Positions 9,911-19,982 of a DNA stretch of 58,649 nucleotides are shown in pieces. Below the pieces are notes generated by a model. That model saw only the letters and a program-made list of their open reading frames with translations. It made no database searches and was not told where the DNA came from. Positions within the stretch are counted from its first letter, which is position 1; each line of letters opens with the position of its first letter. Both the position numbers and the translations under genes were made by a program. The stretch is from an uncultured Anaerolineae bacterium (lineage in GTDB: Bacteria > Chloroflexota > Anaerolineae > Anaerolineales > Villigracilaceae), in NCBI GenBank assembly GCA_903846015.1, contig CAIMZS010000630.1:1-58649 (forward strand), given 5' to 3'.

Positions 9911-12235
9911 ATGAAAGCTAATCTAAATTCCCGCTGGGATTGGCCAGCCGCTATATTATTGATCGTGATGGTATTTACCGCTGCTGCCCGGTTGATAACG
10001 ACCAATTGGACACCAGACTTGAGTTATGTGGGGTTGCTTACGGTAATTGGTTCTGTCTTGGGTCTGACTTTGGGTTACAGCAGGTTCAAGCGGGCAGCGC
10101 TTTTTGGGTTCGTTAGCGGATATTCACTGGTGATTATTCCGTTGCAATTGTCCAGGATGATTACCGGTGAGAATACAGCTATTGGTCAGCTTGCCAGTCT
10201 GGGGGGCAGGTTTACGGCATCCCTTGTTTTTTTATTCAGTGGCAAAGCAATCGAAGACCCTTTATTTTTCGTCACCTTGATGGCGATCTTGTTCTGGGCG
10301 ATCGGTATTTACAGTGGCTACCGTCTGGTTAGATACCCGGCTGTTTTGGCGGTTATGCTGCCATCCACCCTGCCGATTATGGTCATCCAATACTATGATA
10401 GTTATAAAGCAGAACGGATATGGGGGCTGGCCCTTTACTTTTTCGTGGCGCTGTTACTTACCGGACGGATGAACATGCTTAATGCGCGGCAGCGATGGCA
10501 AGAGCAAAACATTGCCGCAGGGAGTACCCCAGAATTTGATCTGAACAAGTATATTGTGATTGCATCCGCTGTCATCATCTTAATGGCATGGACGCTGCCG
10601 GCTCCAGCAACCATCTTGCCGGCCGCGGCGGGTGTATGGAAGAATTTAAATCAACCCTTTGAAGGTGTACGTCAGCGCATTAATGATATGTTGGCTGCAT
10701 TACATGGGGGTAGCAATCCCAACACAGCTTCAGAGTTATACGGGTCAACAATGGACCTGGGACGCACTGTTGGAAGCGGAACAAATGAATTGTTTAATGT
10801 GCATGTTCCGCAAAACAATTTACCGCGCTTGTATTGGCGTTTGAGAATCTATTCTATTTATCAAGATGGGAATTGGCAGGCTGCCAGCAGCGAGACCACC
10901 ATCTTTAACCCGGGTCAGGGTAGCATTGTACGAAATGACATCATGCAATCCCCCACTGGTGAGTTTACCTTTACATGGCAAGCCGACCGAAGTCGTCTTC
11001 TGGCAACTCCGTCGCTGCCGGTGTGGGTCAGCCGTACTGGTACGTTTCAAACTCCAATTAAAAAGGAAGCAGGGATTATTGACCCCTTGAGTTGGAATGT
11101 ATCGCCAGATATTCAAACTGGCGACCAATACAAGGTGCTTGCCCTGTTATTAAGCCCTTCACGTAAAGAACTGCGCAATGCCAGCGACGAATACCCACAA
11201 TGGATAAAAGATCAATATTTGCAAATCCCAGAAAGTATCTCGGCGGATTTCGCAAAACTTGCATCACAAATCACCAATGGGAAGGCAACTACTTTCGATA
11301 AAGCCGATGCCATTACCGAATATTTGCGCCAAAACATTAGTTACAGTGAAACAATCCCATCCCCACCCCCTGGCGTGGATCCGTTAAGCTGGTTCATCCT
11401 GGTCTGGAAAAGCGGTTTTTGCAATTACTATGCCAGTGCTGATGTATTATTGCTGCGCTCACAAGGTATACCTGCGCGTATGGTCGTTGGATATTCTCAG
11501 GGAAAAAGCGGTGACTTTGGAACTTATAGTGTGCGCGGAATGGACGCTCATGCCTGGCCTGAGGTCTATTTTCCAGGTATTGGTTGGGTGGAGTTTGAAC
11601 CTACCGTGACGCAGGATGCCCTGATCCGGCCTGACGGGGATGATGTTGCCCAGGAGCCATCCCAGCAGCATACGCTTGGTGGTGGCATTAACGGTGTCGA
11701 AAGAACAGGGCATGAACCTGTAGATCCGGAAGGTATTTCCAGTGCGAACGCAAATACATTTCTGGGGTTTGGGTTGGGAACATGGCTGTGGATTATCGTT
11801 TTTATGGTTTTCATAACCTCGGCGGTTTTTTGGGGTTGGAAATTACATAAGCGTCAATCGTTTAATCGAAGGCTGCCGCTTGCTGTCAAAGCTATTTACA
11901 ATCATTATCATCTTAAAAGCTCACCCTGGTTGGAAAACTGGTTGCGATGGGGCGAAGTTAGTAGCGTGGAACGCGCCTTTCACTCCATCAATCAATCATT
12001 GGCATGGCTGAATAAACCTCAACCGATCCATGCCACCCCGACAGAACGCGCACAACTCCTGAAAGACCTGGTACCAGATGCATCTCAGGAAATCGACAGG
12101 TTGATTACGGTGCTTGAGCAAACGGTGTTTGGTTCGCACCCGGAAAGCTCAGATACGACAAGTGCGCTGCGAATGGGATGGAAAATCAGATTTTTCACCC
12201 TGCGTGCGATCTTGCTAAGCAGATTTTATAAGTGA
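9911..12235 (+). CDS. Transglutaminase-like membrane protein (TgpA type)
   Basis: 774-aa membrane protein. The first 230 residues hold about seven hydrophobic helices. An extracytoplasmic region follows with a transglutaminase core: catalytic Cys in WKSGFCNYYASAD (about 504), His in GMDAHAWPEVYF (about 546) and an acidic partner in WVEFEPT (about 562). Another membrane helix near 620-645 leads to a cytoplasmic tail resembling the DUF4129 tails of TgpA proteins. Family members are thought to cross-link or hydrolyse envelope proteins; the reaction here is not known. TgpA genes often sit with a MoxR ATPase and a DUF58 gene, and neither is next to it here. It overlaps the region of the next gene's possible GTG start, which suggests joint transcription with the cyclase. 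Confidence 0.85.
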   Translation: MKANLNSRWDWPAAILLIVMVFTAAARLITTNWTPDLSYVGLLTVIGSVLGLTLGYSRFKRAALFGFVSGYSLVIIPLQLSRMITGENTAIGQLASLGGRFTASLVFLFSGKAIEDPLFFVTLMAILFWAIGIYSGYRLVRYPAVLAVMLPSTLPIMVIQYYDSYKAERIWGLALYFFVALLLTGRMNMLNARQRWQEQNIAAGSTPEFDLNKYIVIASAVIILMAWTLPAPATILPAAAGVWKNLNQPFEGVRQRINDMLAALHGGSNPNTASELYGSTMDLGRTVGSGTNELFNVHVPQNNLPRLYWRLRIYSIYQDGNWQAASSETTIFNPGQGSIVRNDIMQSPTGEFTFTWQADRSRLLATPSLPVWVSRTGTFQTPIKKEAGIIDPLSWNVSPDIQTGDQYKVLALLLSPSRKELRNASDEYPQWIKDQYLQIPESISADFAKLASQITNGKATTFDKADAITEYLRQNISYSETIPSPPPGVDPLSWFILVWKSGFCNYYASADVLLLRSQGIPARMVVGYSQGKSGDFGTYSVRGMDAHAWPEVYFPGIGWVEFEPTVTQDALIRPDGDDVAQEPSQQHTLGGGINGVERTGHEPVDPEGISSANANTFLGFGLGTWLWIIVFMVFITSAVFWGWKLHKRQSFNRRLPLAVKAIYNHYHLKSSPWLENWLRWGEVSSVERAFHSINQSLAWLNKPQPIHATPTERAQLLKDLVPDASQEIDRLITVLEQTVFGSHPESSDTTSALRMGWKIRFFTLRAILLSRFYK

Positions 12236-12255
12236 CCAAATGCGGAGAGATAACA

Positions 12256-13962
12256 ATGACCAATAACCTTTCTGTGAGTGTAGACCAGCAAATAAAATTA
12301 TTAGGTCAGACTGTTGCGCATATTCGTTCGTCGATTCTACCTGTGCGTGCTAGTTTGCCACCAAACACTTTGGAGGAGCTTTCGCAACTGGAAAACCGCC
12401 TGTTCAATGTGGCGCGCGAAGTTACGGCTTTCTCAGAAGAACGCAAAAATCTGATTGCATTGACCGAAATTGGACAGGTGATTAATTCATCATTGGAATT
12501 GGATGAAGTTCTGCGGATTGTGATGGACAACATTATCAAATTGACTGAGGCCGAGCGTGGTTTCTTGATGTTGCGCGACGAAAGCAACCGGATGTCTACC
12601 CGTGTTGCGCGCAACTGGGAACAAGAGTCGCTTAATCAAAGTGAATATGCTGTCAGCCGTACCGTAATCGAGCGCGTGATCGAGACCGGGGAATCAATTT
12701 TAACTACCAACGCTCAGCAGGATCCACGCTTTGGTGGGCATGAAAGCATTATCGCATTTAACCTGCGCTCCATTTTATGCGTACCACTTAAGGTGAAGAA
12801 CGATTTGATTGGGGTCATTTATACCGATAATCGCATCCGTTCTGGCATATTTACAGAATCGGAACGCGATTTGCTAGGCGCGTTCTCAAACCAGGCTGCC
12901 ATCGCCATCGACAATGCGCGGTTGTTTGCATCGCTGCGGCGTTCGCTGGCCGAAGTAACCGAACTAAAGAACTTGATGGATAATATTTTTGCGTCCATTG
13001 CTAGCGGCGTCATTACCGCAAATATCGAAGACATGGTAACGCTTTGCAACCGGGCAGCAGAAAACATCATTGGTCAGACCTCGCAGCAGATTATCGGGCA
13101 GAAGCTGGAGCATGTGCTGCCTTCGATTGCGGATAATATTCTGCCCCAGGTAGCCAACATTCGTGATCGTGACACCGCCATCACTGATTTGGAGATCAGC
13201 CACTCTCTTCCACTTCGCGGTTTGGTGGATTGGCGGCTTAATATGTCACCGCTCAAAGATGCCAACCAGACTACTCAGGGCGTAGCCATTGTTCTGGATG
13301 ACTTGACTGAGCGTAAACGCCTTGAGGCTCAACGTAAATTATTTGAGCGCATGGTTTCCCCTGCAGTTATCCAGCAATTAGACCCGAACAGTCTGGCCTT
13401 GGGCGGAAAACGGATTGACATCACGGTTTTATTTGCGGATATTCGCGGATTCACAAGCTACAGCGAGAATATGTCGCCAGAGCAATTGGTCTCGGTATTG
13501 AACCGATATCTCGCAGCTGGGGCAGAAGCTGTGCTGGATGAAGAGGGCACGGTGGATAAATTCATGGGCGATGCGGTCATGGCCTGGTTTAATGCTCCCT
13601 TGCCACAGGCAGATCATACCCTGCGGGCGGTTCGCGCCGCGCTGAGGCTGCGCGAAAGGGTTCAACAATTACATACCATTCTTCCACCAGAAGCGCAGTT
13701 GGCTTTTGGCGTCGGCATTCACTGTGGTGATGCGATTCTGGGACTGATTGGCACTGAGAAACGGTTGGAATATACCGCTATTGGCGACAGTGTTAATACC
13801 ACCAAGCGCTTGCAGGAAAACGCCGGAAAAAATCAGATTGTGATCAGTGGATTGGCTTATGAACGTGTAAAAGACTTGATTAATGTAGCCCCGATGGATG
13901 CGATGACGGTTAAAGGTAAACGCGATCCGATCCCCGTGTATGAAGTCTTGAGCTTGAAATAG
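12256..13962 (+). CDS. GAF/PAS-regulated class III adenylate cyclase
   Basis: 568-aa soluble protein predicted to make cAMP. An N-terminal helical segment is followed by a GAF domain (about 60-205), a PAS-like domain (about 225-345) and a class III cyclase domain (about 378-560). The cyclase has both metal-binding aspartates (LFADIRGFTSYSE and DKFMGDAVMAWFN) and the transition-state region GDSVNTTKRLQ. The Lys in VDKFMGD favours ATP over GTP as substrate. I chose the ATG at 12256 because GGAGAG lies 6 nt upstream. An in-frame GTG at 12232 would overlap the previous stop but has no ribosome site. The GAF/PAS part should sense a small ligand, redox state or light; which one cannot be seen. Confidence 0.88.
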   Translation: MTNNLSVSVDQQIKLLGQTVAHIRSSILPVRASLPPNTLEELSQLENRLFNVAREVTAFSEERKNLIALTEIGQVINSSLELDEVLRIVMDNIIKLTEAERGFLMLRDESNRMSTRVARNWEQESLNQSEYAVSRTVIERVIETGESILTTNAQQDPRFGGHESIIAFNLRSILCVPLKVKNDLIGVIYTDNRIRSGIFTESERDLLGAFSNQAAIAIDNARLFASLRRSLAEVTELKNLMDNIFASIASGVITANIEDMVTLCNRAAENIIGQTSQQIIGQKLEHVLPSIADNILPQVANIRDRDTAITDLEISHSLPLRGLVDWRLNMSPLKDANQTTQGVAIVLDDLTERKRLEAQRKLFERMVSPAVIQQLDPNSLALGGKRIDITVLFADIRGFTSYSENMSPEQLVSVLNRYLAAGAEAVLDEEGTVDKFMGDAVMAWFNAPLPQADHTLRAVRAALRLRERVQQLHTILPPEAQLAFGVGIHCGDAILGLIGTEKRLEYTAIGDSVNTTKRLQENAGKNQIVISGLAYERVKDLINVAPMDAMTVKGKRDPIPVYEVLSLK

Positions 13963-13971
13963 TTGTTTGGT

Positions 13972-14001
13972 AAAAAAAACGCCTTCACAGGCGTTTTTTT
14001 T
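13972..14001. terminator. Bidirectional terminator between cyclase and M20 peptidase genes
   Basis: A 13-bp stem (A-tract plus ACGCCT, then AGGCGT plus T-tract) with loop TCAC lies between two converging genes, with A/T runs on both sides. It can stop transcription from either direction. Confidence 0.85.
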
Positions 14002-14003
14002 TA

Positions 14004-15095
14004 TTACCAGATGCGGCTGATGAACTGCACGATGTGTTCAAGGCCGCGGTCAATCGGACCTGTTTCAATGAACTCGTGGGTGGTATGTGCCCCACCTCCG
14101 TTCGTCAGGCCAAGCACCAGGGCCGGATAACCTTTACTCAATGGGATATTCGCATCGGTTGAACCAACCGTCATAATTGGTTCAAAACCTTGTTCGCGCA
14201 GGCATGATCGCGCCAGGCGAAATATCGAATGGTCAGGAGATAACTCGCCTGCCGGACGCTGGCCGATAATCTCCATTTCGATAGTCACGCCTCGTTTTTC
14301 TGCCAAATCAAGTATGTTCTTTACCTGATGAACTAATTGTGAAAGCGATGCCTGTGCATCTGAGCGTAGATCGAGTTCCATCCATGCATCGGCAGCGATT
14401 GTGTTGATACTTGTTCCACCGCCAATGCGGCCAACATTGAAGGTCGTGTGCGCTTTGACGTCAACCAGTTGTATGGATGTAATGTTTTCGATCAAGGAGG
14501 CAAGCTCGTGAATGGCGGATGGACGACCAAAATCGATCCATGAGTGCCCGCCAGGACCGTGCACGGTGATCTTATAGCGCATCACACCAATAGCTCTGTA
14601 ATAAACGTGTCCAAGCGCCATACCTTCGATGACCAAATATGCCTTTGGCGCGGACCCGAAGCGTTCAACCACGGTTTTCATGCCGCGTAAATCGCCTAAT
14701 CCTTCTTCGCAGGTATTGGCGATGAACCACACATCGCCTGGCAGACTGCGGCCATGTTCTTGCAGGCGCCAAAACAGCCCTAGCAAACCCGCCACACCAA
14801 GCGAATTGTCACCGATGCCTGGGCCAAACACACGCGCGCCTTCACGGTGGCAGGTCAGATCGGTATTCAACGGAAAAACTGTATCAAGATGGGCAGAAAC
14901 GATCAACGGGGCCCCTGACCCATTTCCAGGTAAGCGCGCCAGTACATTGTTTGCAGAGTCTATGTGAATATCTGTCAGAAAATCGGATGCACCCCGAAAT
15001 AGGCTCTGAACAAATTCGGCCCGAGCGGTTTCTTCAAAGCTGGGGGCAGGGATCTGCTGAATTTGAATTGCAAGGTCAACAAGTCGATTGATCAT
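14004..15095 (-). CDS. M20-family metallopeptidase (peptidase T-like)
   Basis: 363-aa zinc aminopeptidase or related amidohydrolase. The metal site is recognisable: SAHLDTVFP (His and Asp), GIGDNSLGVAG (bridging Asp), NTCEEGLGD (catalytic Glu pair), and a late His in AHTTHEFIETG. The insert between these blocks matches the M20 dimerisation domain (VHGPGGHSWIDFG). The start is set at ATG 15095, where GGAG precedes the codon and MINRLVDLAIQIQQIPAPSFEE begins like other family members; upstream in-frame codons overlap the PfkB gene. It is the last gene of a leftward operon with the sensor kinase and the PfkB kinase, 14 bp after the latter. Substrate unknown. Confidence 0.85.
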   Translation of the reverse strand: MINRLVDLAIQIQQIPAPSFEETARAEFVQSLFRGASDFLTDIHIDSANNVLARLPGNGSGAPLIVSAHLDTVFPLNTDLTCHREGARVFGPGIGDNSLGVAGLLGLFWRLQEHGRSLPGDVWFIANTCEEGLGDLRGMKTVVERFGSAPKAYLVIEGMALGHVYYRAIGVMRYKITVHGPGGHSWIDFGRPSAIHELASLIENITSIQLVDVKAHTTFNVGRIGGGTSINTIAADAWMELDLRSDAQASLSQLVHQVKNILDLAEKRGVTIEMEIIGQRPAGELSPDHSIFRLARSCLREQGFEPIMTVGSTDANIPLSKGYPALVLGLTNGGGAHTTHEFIETGPIDRGLEHIVQFISRIW

Positions 15096-15109
15096 ATCTT
15101 GCTCCACGT

Positions 15110-16114
15110 TTATAGTTGGTGGACGAGATTTGCGAGCGATTGCAGGCGCGCTTGGGCCAGTCCTGGCATGGCGTCCAGTAAGTAGAAAGCACCAGAGCCC
15201 TCTATGCAAAACGAAGCTGAAATATTACCGTGCATGGTCGCGAACAATGGGTCGCGGGTAGCAGCGTACCCCACCAAAAAACCGCCGCAAAAAGCATCGC
15301 CCGCACCGGTGGGATCGACAAGCCGTGAGGGGTAGCCCGGTACTTCCCATTTCCTGCCACTGGAGCGCTCGTAAACAAACTGACCACGACCGCCGCGTTT
15401 GATCACGATTACATCACACCCAAAACTTGCCAGGGTGGCGGCCATTTCCCACAGGTCGTTGGTTCGCCCCCAAAAAAGATTGCGAATCTCTTCTTCAGAT
15501 GGCAAAAATGCGGTAATACCCTGTAAAAGTGAACGTAAGTCATCAATAAAGCTGGCGTTCATATAACTCGGACCGGGATCAATCGTGACAATGGGTACGC
15601 CAGCATGCCGGAATGCCGGAGCAAGTTGGGAATGGGTAAGCAGATCAAGTGGAGCGATATGTACTGCCTTGGCTACATAATATTCAGAAGGGATATCAGA
15701 CAGTTTGGGAGAATCTGGGTTTGACCGGGCGCGGTTGTCCTGGTCTGCCGATGGCTGCTGGTAACCGAGCAATCCCTTTGGAAACGGCAGGCCCATGCGC
15801 ACAAAATGAGATACAGGATTGGAGCGTTGGAAGTCCTGCGAATCGGTGTAGGCCATGAAGGTACGCAAATCTAGTGGGCCTGGAATGATCTTGATGCCCC
15901 TGGGGTCCAGCCCCTTTTGTTGAAATAGCTTGAGCCATTCGTGAGGATAATTCTCGCCAACACGTGCCAATAGACTGACAGCATCCACCCACAATCGTGC
16001 GCCGGATGCGGCATACAGCAAATTACCTCCGGGAGTATCCAATTGGGGGCGACCCTCAGGATGTAAAAGATATTGGCGACGCAACTGCCCGGCAAAAACA
16101 AGTGAGTAATCCAT
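15110..16114 (-). CDS. PfkB-family carbohydrate kinase
   Basis: 334-aa ribokinase-fold sugar or nucleoside kinase. The C-terminal PfkB signature DPTGAGDAFCGGFLVGY (about 270-286) carries the catalytic Asp and the anion hole. TPGGNLLYAASGARLW near residue 26 corresponds to the substrate-binding GG motif. Family members phosphorylate ribose, fructose, adenosine or similar compounds; the substrate here cannot be told. It lies 14 bp from the neighbours on both sides in the same orientation, so it is cotranscribed with the sensor kinase upstream and the M20 peptidase downstream. Confidence 0.85.
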   Translation of the reverse strand: MDYSLVFAGQLRRQYLLHPEGRPQLDTPGGNLLYAASGARLWVDAVSLLARVGENYPHEWLKLFQQKGLDPRGIKIIPGPLDLRTFMAYTDSQDFQRSNPVSHFVRMGLPFPKGLLGYQQPSADQDNRARSNPDSPKLSDIPSEYYVAKAVHIAPLDLLTHSQLAPAFRHAGVPIVTIDPGPSYMNASFIDDLRSLLQGITAFLPSEEEIRNLFWGRTNDLWEMAATLASFGCDVIVIKRGGRGQFVYERSSGRKWEVPGYPSRLVDPTGAGDAFCGGFLVGYAATRDPLFATMHGNISASFCIEGSGAFYLLDAMPGLAQARLQSLANLVHQL

Positions 16115-16128
16115 GGAATGTGGAAGGC

Positions 16129-17382
16129 CTATTCCGCAAAGATTTTTTCTGCTGCGGTTGCTTGCATTGAATCAAGGGGGAAGAATGTGGTGAAAATACT
16201 GCCTTTGCCTTCGGCGCTTTCGAGCCAAATACGTCCGCCATGCATTTCCACCATCATCTTGGCAACCGAGAGTCCCAGCCCCATGCCACCATGCTTACGG
16301 GTAAGGTGAGATTCCACCTGGTAGAAACGCTCGAAGATGTGAGGGATATCCTTGGTGGGTATACCGATACCATCATCGATAACCACCACCTTGACGTATC
16401 CAGGTACTTGCTCGGCCACCACAACGACATGCCCATCTTGATTGGTGAAGGTGATCGCGTTTTTGATGATATTAAAAATAGAAATCCCAATTTTTTCCGC
16501 ATCACCATCGACTATCAGATCAGATTCATCGATATCGAAATCCAGACTGATATTTTTCTTTTTGGCTTCAACGCGCAGAGTTTCAACAATCTCCAACACC
16601 AGGCGGCGCACTGAAACCGTTTTGCGGCGTACCACAGCCGTACCAGTTTGGGCATTATTAACACTGGACGTGTTTTCGATGATTTCTTTCAATCGCATGG
16701 CATTCTTAATGATTATATCGAGCTGCACGTAATATTTTTTGTCCACCATTTCGCGCAAAAAAAAGGAGTGACCCAAAATCAATCCTAAAGGTGTGCGCAA
16801 TTCGTGAGATGTGATGGCAATAAAATCATTCTTCATTTTATCGAGACGAATTGCTTCGTTTTGGGTTTTTTCAATCATAGTTTGCAAGCGAGCGTTTTGA
16901 ATAGCAAGGGCAGCTTGCCCGGCAAGTATCTCTAGGATTGTAGCGTCATCACCGTTATAATCAAGCATGCCTTTTTTATTGACTGCTTCTATAACGCCCA
17001 GCGCTTCACCACGGAACAAGATGGGGCAGGCTAGTAACGAGCGTGTCTTGTAACCAGTAACTTGATCTGTATTTTTGAAATGCTGATCAGATTCGGCAAC
17101 ATCCCGAATGGAAACGGTTTGTTTCTGACGAAAGGCCAACCCGGCGATACTGGCATCGATCGGCACAGGAATGGTGATTAGGATTTTCCTTTCCGGATGG
17201 CTGGCCAGAAAACGTAAATTTTGACTTCCATTTTCCAGTTCGAGGATGGATGCAGTTTCGGAATCGGTCAAATCAGTGACTGCTTTCAAGATGGACTGTG
17301 AAACAGAATACAGGTCAGCCGCACTGCTGAGCTCGCGGCTAATCTGGGTGAGATGTTCCAGGTGAAGTGATTGGTTGTCCAT
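16129..17382 (-). CDS. GAF-domain sensor histidine kinase
   Basis: 417-aa cytoplasmic sensor kinase without membrane helices. A GAF domain (about 25-170) is followed by a short coiled coil, HisKA with the phosphorylated His in AITSHELRTPLG, and an HATPase domain with N box (NIIKNAITFTNQ), G1 box (DDGIGIP) and G2 box (GGMGLGLSVAKMM). No response regulator lies next to it. The start is uncertain: Met at 17382 begins the conserved-looking part, while a TATAAT box at 17431-17426 makes the more upstream Met codons (17445, 17421) unlikely. First gene of an operon with PfkB and M20 peptidase genes. Confidence 0.83.
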   Translation of the reverse strand: MDNQSLHLEHLTQISRELSSAADLYSVSQSILKAVTDLTDSETASILELENGSQNLRFLASHPERKILITIPVPIDASIAGLAFRQKQTVSIRDVAESDQHFKNTDQVTGYKTRSLLACPILFRGEALGVIEAVNKKGMLDYNGDDATILEILAGQAALAIQNARLQTMIEKTQNEAIRLDKMKNDFIAITSHELRTPLGLILGHSFFLREMVDKKYYVQLDIIIKNAMRLKEIIENTSSVNNAQTGTAVVRRKTVSVRRLVLEIVETLRVEAKKKNISLDFDIDESDLIVDGDAEKIGISIFNIIKNAITFTNQDGHVVVVAEQVPGYVKVVVIDDGIGIPTKDIPHIFERFYQVESHLTRKHGGMGLGLSVAKMMVEMHGGRIWLESAEGKGSIFTTFFPLDSMQATAAEKIFAE

Positions 17383-17567
17383 ATCGATGAAAGTCGGATA
17401 GATTTGGATAGCAGAATGCATTAAGATTATACTGCCATTCAACAAAGACCCATGTTGTTACGGGAATTTCTCGATCGCTTGATACACTAATAATGATTAA
17501 GAGTTGTACGGTCCCGTGCAGGGACTGGGTCCGCAGTCTAATAAATTAATTGTCAGGAGAAAACGCA

Positions 17568-18653
17568 ATGAGTAAGAATAAAGTCCGAGTAGCGATTATA
17601 GGTGTTGGCAACTGTGCATCCTCGCTGGTACAGGGCCTGGAATTTTATAAGAACACCCCCGATAATGCCACCGTCCCTGGATTAATGCATGTTAATCTGG
17701 GTGGTTACCATATCAGCGATATCGAAATTACCATGGGTATCGATATTAACGTGACCAAAGTTGGCAAGGATATATCCGAAGCCATTTTTGCCGAACCCAA
17801 TAACACTTTCAAATTTACAGAAGTACCGAACATGAACGCCCCAGTTGTTCGCGGGATGACGCATGATGGGCTGGGAAAATATCTTTCGCAAGTAATTGTC
17901 AAAGCACCTGGCCCAACAGCTGATATCGTAAGGTTGCTTAAAGAAACCAAAACCGATGTGGTTGTTAGTTATTTGCCAGTCGGCTCGGAAATGGCGACCA
18001 AGTGGTATGTTGAACAGATCATCGAGGCAGGCTGTGCTTTTGTTAACGCTATCCCGGTCTTTATTGCTTCGTCTGAGTATTGGGGCAAGCGCTTCAAAGA
18101 GGCTGGGCTGCCAATCCTGGGTGATGATATCAAGAGTCAGGTTGGGGCGACCATTTTACACCGGGTGCTGACAAGCTTGTTTGTTGACCGTGGTGTGCGA
18201 ATTGACCGTACCTACCAGCTCAATTTCGGCGGCAACACCGACTTCATGAATATGCTTGAGCGCGAGCGGTTGGAAAGCAAAAAAATCTCGAAGACTGGTG
18301 CGGTGACCAGCATGATCCCGTATGATCTGGGCGCTAACAATATCCACGTTGGCCCTTCAGACTATGTGCCGTGGCTGACCGACCGGAAATGGTGCTATAT
18401 TCGCATGGAAGGCACCACCTTTGGCAATGTGCCGCTCAACCTGGAAGCCAAACTGGAAGTGTGGGACAGCCCCAACTCGGCAGGTGTGATCATCGATGCG
18501 GTGCGGTGCGCCAAATTGGCACTTGACCGCGGCATGAGCGGTCCAATTGTTGGCCCATCGTCTTATTTCTTCAAGACCCCTCCAAAACAATTTAAGGATA
18601 ACATCTGTCGCGATATGACCGAAGCTTTTATCAAAGGCGAGGATAGCAAGTAG
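17568..18653 (+). CDS. ino1: Myo-inositol-1-phosphate synthase
   Basis: 361-aa enzyme converting glucose 6-phosphate to 1L-myo-inositol 1-phosphate with NAD, the first step to inositol lipids or inositol solutes. The N-terminal Rossmann motif is [16 protein letters not shown]. The substrate-domain blocks [17 protein letters not shown] and [12 protein letters not shown] match the short prokaryotic form; the eukaryotic enzyme is over 500 aa. ATG 17568 is chosen because AGGAGA precedes it at good spacing; a TTG six codons upstream is in frame but includes the ribosome site. A strong terminator follows, so it is probably a single-gene unit. Confidence 0.92.
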   Translation: MSKNKVRVAIIGVGNCASSLVQGLEFYKNTPDNATVPGLMHVNLGGYHISDIEITMGIDINVTKVGKDISEAIFAEPNNTFKFTEVPNMNAPVVRGMTHDGLGKYLSQVIVKAPGPTADIVRLLKETKTDVVVSYLPVGSEMATKWYVEQIIEAGCAFVNAIPVFIASSEYWGKRFKEAGLPILGDDIKSQVGATILHRVLTSLFVDRGVRIDRTYQLNFGGNTDFMNMLERERLESKKISKTGAVTSMIPYDLGANNIHVGPSDYVPWLTDRKWCYIRMEGTTFGNVPLNLEAKLEVWDSPNSAGVIIDAVRCAKLALDRGMSGPIVGPSSYFFKTPPKQFKDNICRDMTEAFIKGEDSK

Positions 18654-18673
18654 GCAGTGATTAGTTTAGTGTA

Positions 18674-18715
18674 AAAACGTGTGGATGTTCGCCTCGGCGG
18701 GCATCCACACGTTTT
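18674..18715 (+). terminator. Terminator of the inositol phosphate synthase gene
   Basis: A 14-bp perfect stem (AAAACGTGTGGATG and CATCCACACGTTTT) with a 14-nt loop lies 20 bp after the stop codon and ends in a short T run. Confidence 0.82.
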
Positions 18716-18721
18716 ATAGGT

Positions 18722-18727
18722 TAAAAT
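18722..18727 (+). promoter_or_regulatory. Candidate -10 box giving a leaderless lipoprotein mRNA
   Basis: TAAAAT ends exactly 7 nt before the ATG at 18735, and there is no Shine-Dalgarno sequence. I see no good -35 box, since that position falls inside the preceding terminator hairpin. An extended or activator-dependent promoter is possible. Confidence 0.3.
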
Positions 18728-18734
18728 CAAAGAC

Positions 18735-19913
18735 ATGATCCGAAAAACTTTTTTCACGACCGTTGCGATAACCATCCTCATCGTACTATTAAGTGCCTGC
18801 GCATCTTCTGCCACCCCGCAGCCCACACCAGATATGAACGCTGCGCTCACACAGGCCGTTGCCACTATTTTCGCAGGTGGAACAGAAACCGCTCAGTTCG
18901 TTCCGCCAACGGCAGTTCCGAGTGAAACTCTCACACCAGCCCCAACGGCAGTGCGAACACCGCCTGCCCTGCCAGATGCGTTTGTCTCATCGAAGCTCAA
19001 TCCGCTCGATATACCACATGGCTACATTCAGGATACTTGCCAGGCGCTTAAATCCAAATGGGACCCAAATAACGCTGCGCCTGGCACGCTTATCATGCCG
19101 ATCATGTTCCACTCGATCACAAAGGGTGATGTGACCATCGCAAATCAAATCAGCATCAAAGAGTTTCGCTTGTTAATGAAGGATCTGCATGAAATGGGAT
19201 TCCAAGCCATCGATATGCAGCAGGCTGCCGATTTTCTGTATAAAAACGCAAAAATTCCCCAGCGCTCAGTGCTGCTGATTGTTGATGACCGCCATTATCG
19301 TCAGTATTTCGATACGACATTCAAAGATTTCTTTGATCAATGGGGTTGGAAAGTCATCAATGCCTGGATCAGTCATCCAGACACATTGCAGCAATTATGG
19401 GATGAAAATGCCGCGCTTGAAGCTGAAGGCTGGGTGGACCATCAGTCGCATGGTGTCATTCACAATATCAACATGAATGACGGCTCAAGTGACGAGTTTT
19501 TGAAGGGCGAACTGCAGGGTTCAATCGATGCGATAAAACTGCATTTCAATAAGACGCCCATCGCCATTATCTGGCCCGGGGGCGATTTTGGCTTGCGCCC
19601 GGTGCAGGCCGCCCGATCGTATGGCTACCAGGTAGGTTTTACCATTAACCCCCGCGGCCCAATTATGTTTAACTGGGTACCGCAATCCAACGGCGAAGAT
19701 GCAATGCGTCCAAGTTATATCGCCGAAGGTCCCGCTGGTGATCCTTTGATGACACTGCCGCGCTATTGGGACACCGATGCTCGCGCTCATCTCGATACCG
19801 TACGTACCATCGGGAACGAGGCCGGCGCCTATGCTCAAGAGAACAAGGCGACTGAGTTGGAATACTTCGATATTATGTGCGCACCAAAGTTCGGGCCATT
19901 GCCAACACCCTGA
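18735..19913 (+). CDS. Polysaccharide deacetylase-like lipoprotein
   Basis: 392-aa predicted lipoprotein. The signal peptide ends in a lipobox (LLSAC, Cys about 22), followed by a Thr/Pro-rich linker to about 80. The rest resembles a NodB/CE4 polysaccharide deacetylase: LLIVDDRHY corresponds to the catalytic TFDDG motif and DHQSHGVIHN supplies the His-x3-His metal site. Two usual positions differ: the first motif lacks the Gly after DD, and the RPPYG motif is replaced by WPGGDFG. It may therefore deacetylate an unusual cell-surface glycan, or have another activity. It stands between the inositol phosphate synthase terminator and the HIT gene. Confidence 0.75.
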   Translation: MIRKTFFTTVAITILIVLLSACASSATPQPTPDMNAALTQAVATIFAGGTETAQFVPPTAVPSETLTPAPTAVRTPPALPDAFVSSKLNPLDIPHGYIQDTCQALKSKWDPNNAAPGTLIMPIMFHSITKGDVTIANQISIKEFRLLMKDLHEMGFQAIDMQQAADFLYKNAKIPQRSVLLIVDDRHYRQYFDTTFKDFFDQWGWKVINAWISHPDTLQQLWDENAALEAEGWVDHQSHGVIHNINMNDGSSDEFLKGELQGSIDAIKLHFNKTPIAIIWPGGDFGLRPVQAARSYGYQVGFTINPRGPIMFNWVPQSNGEDAMRPSYIAEGPAGDPLMTLPRYWDTDARAHLDTVRTIGNEAGAYAQENKATELEYFDIMCAPKFGPLPTP

Positions 19914-19982
19914 ACACCTGGAATAATGATGAGTGCTCTGGCAACCCATATTTACTCGCGTCTATCTTTTTTAGGATATAAG

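Noticed and set aside
12232-12258. GTG start for the cyclase overlapping the previous stop
   Set aside because: The ATG at 12256 has a GGAGAG ribosome site at proper distance and begins the conserved part; the GTG has none.
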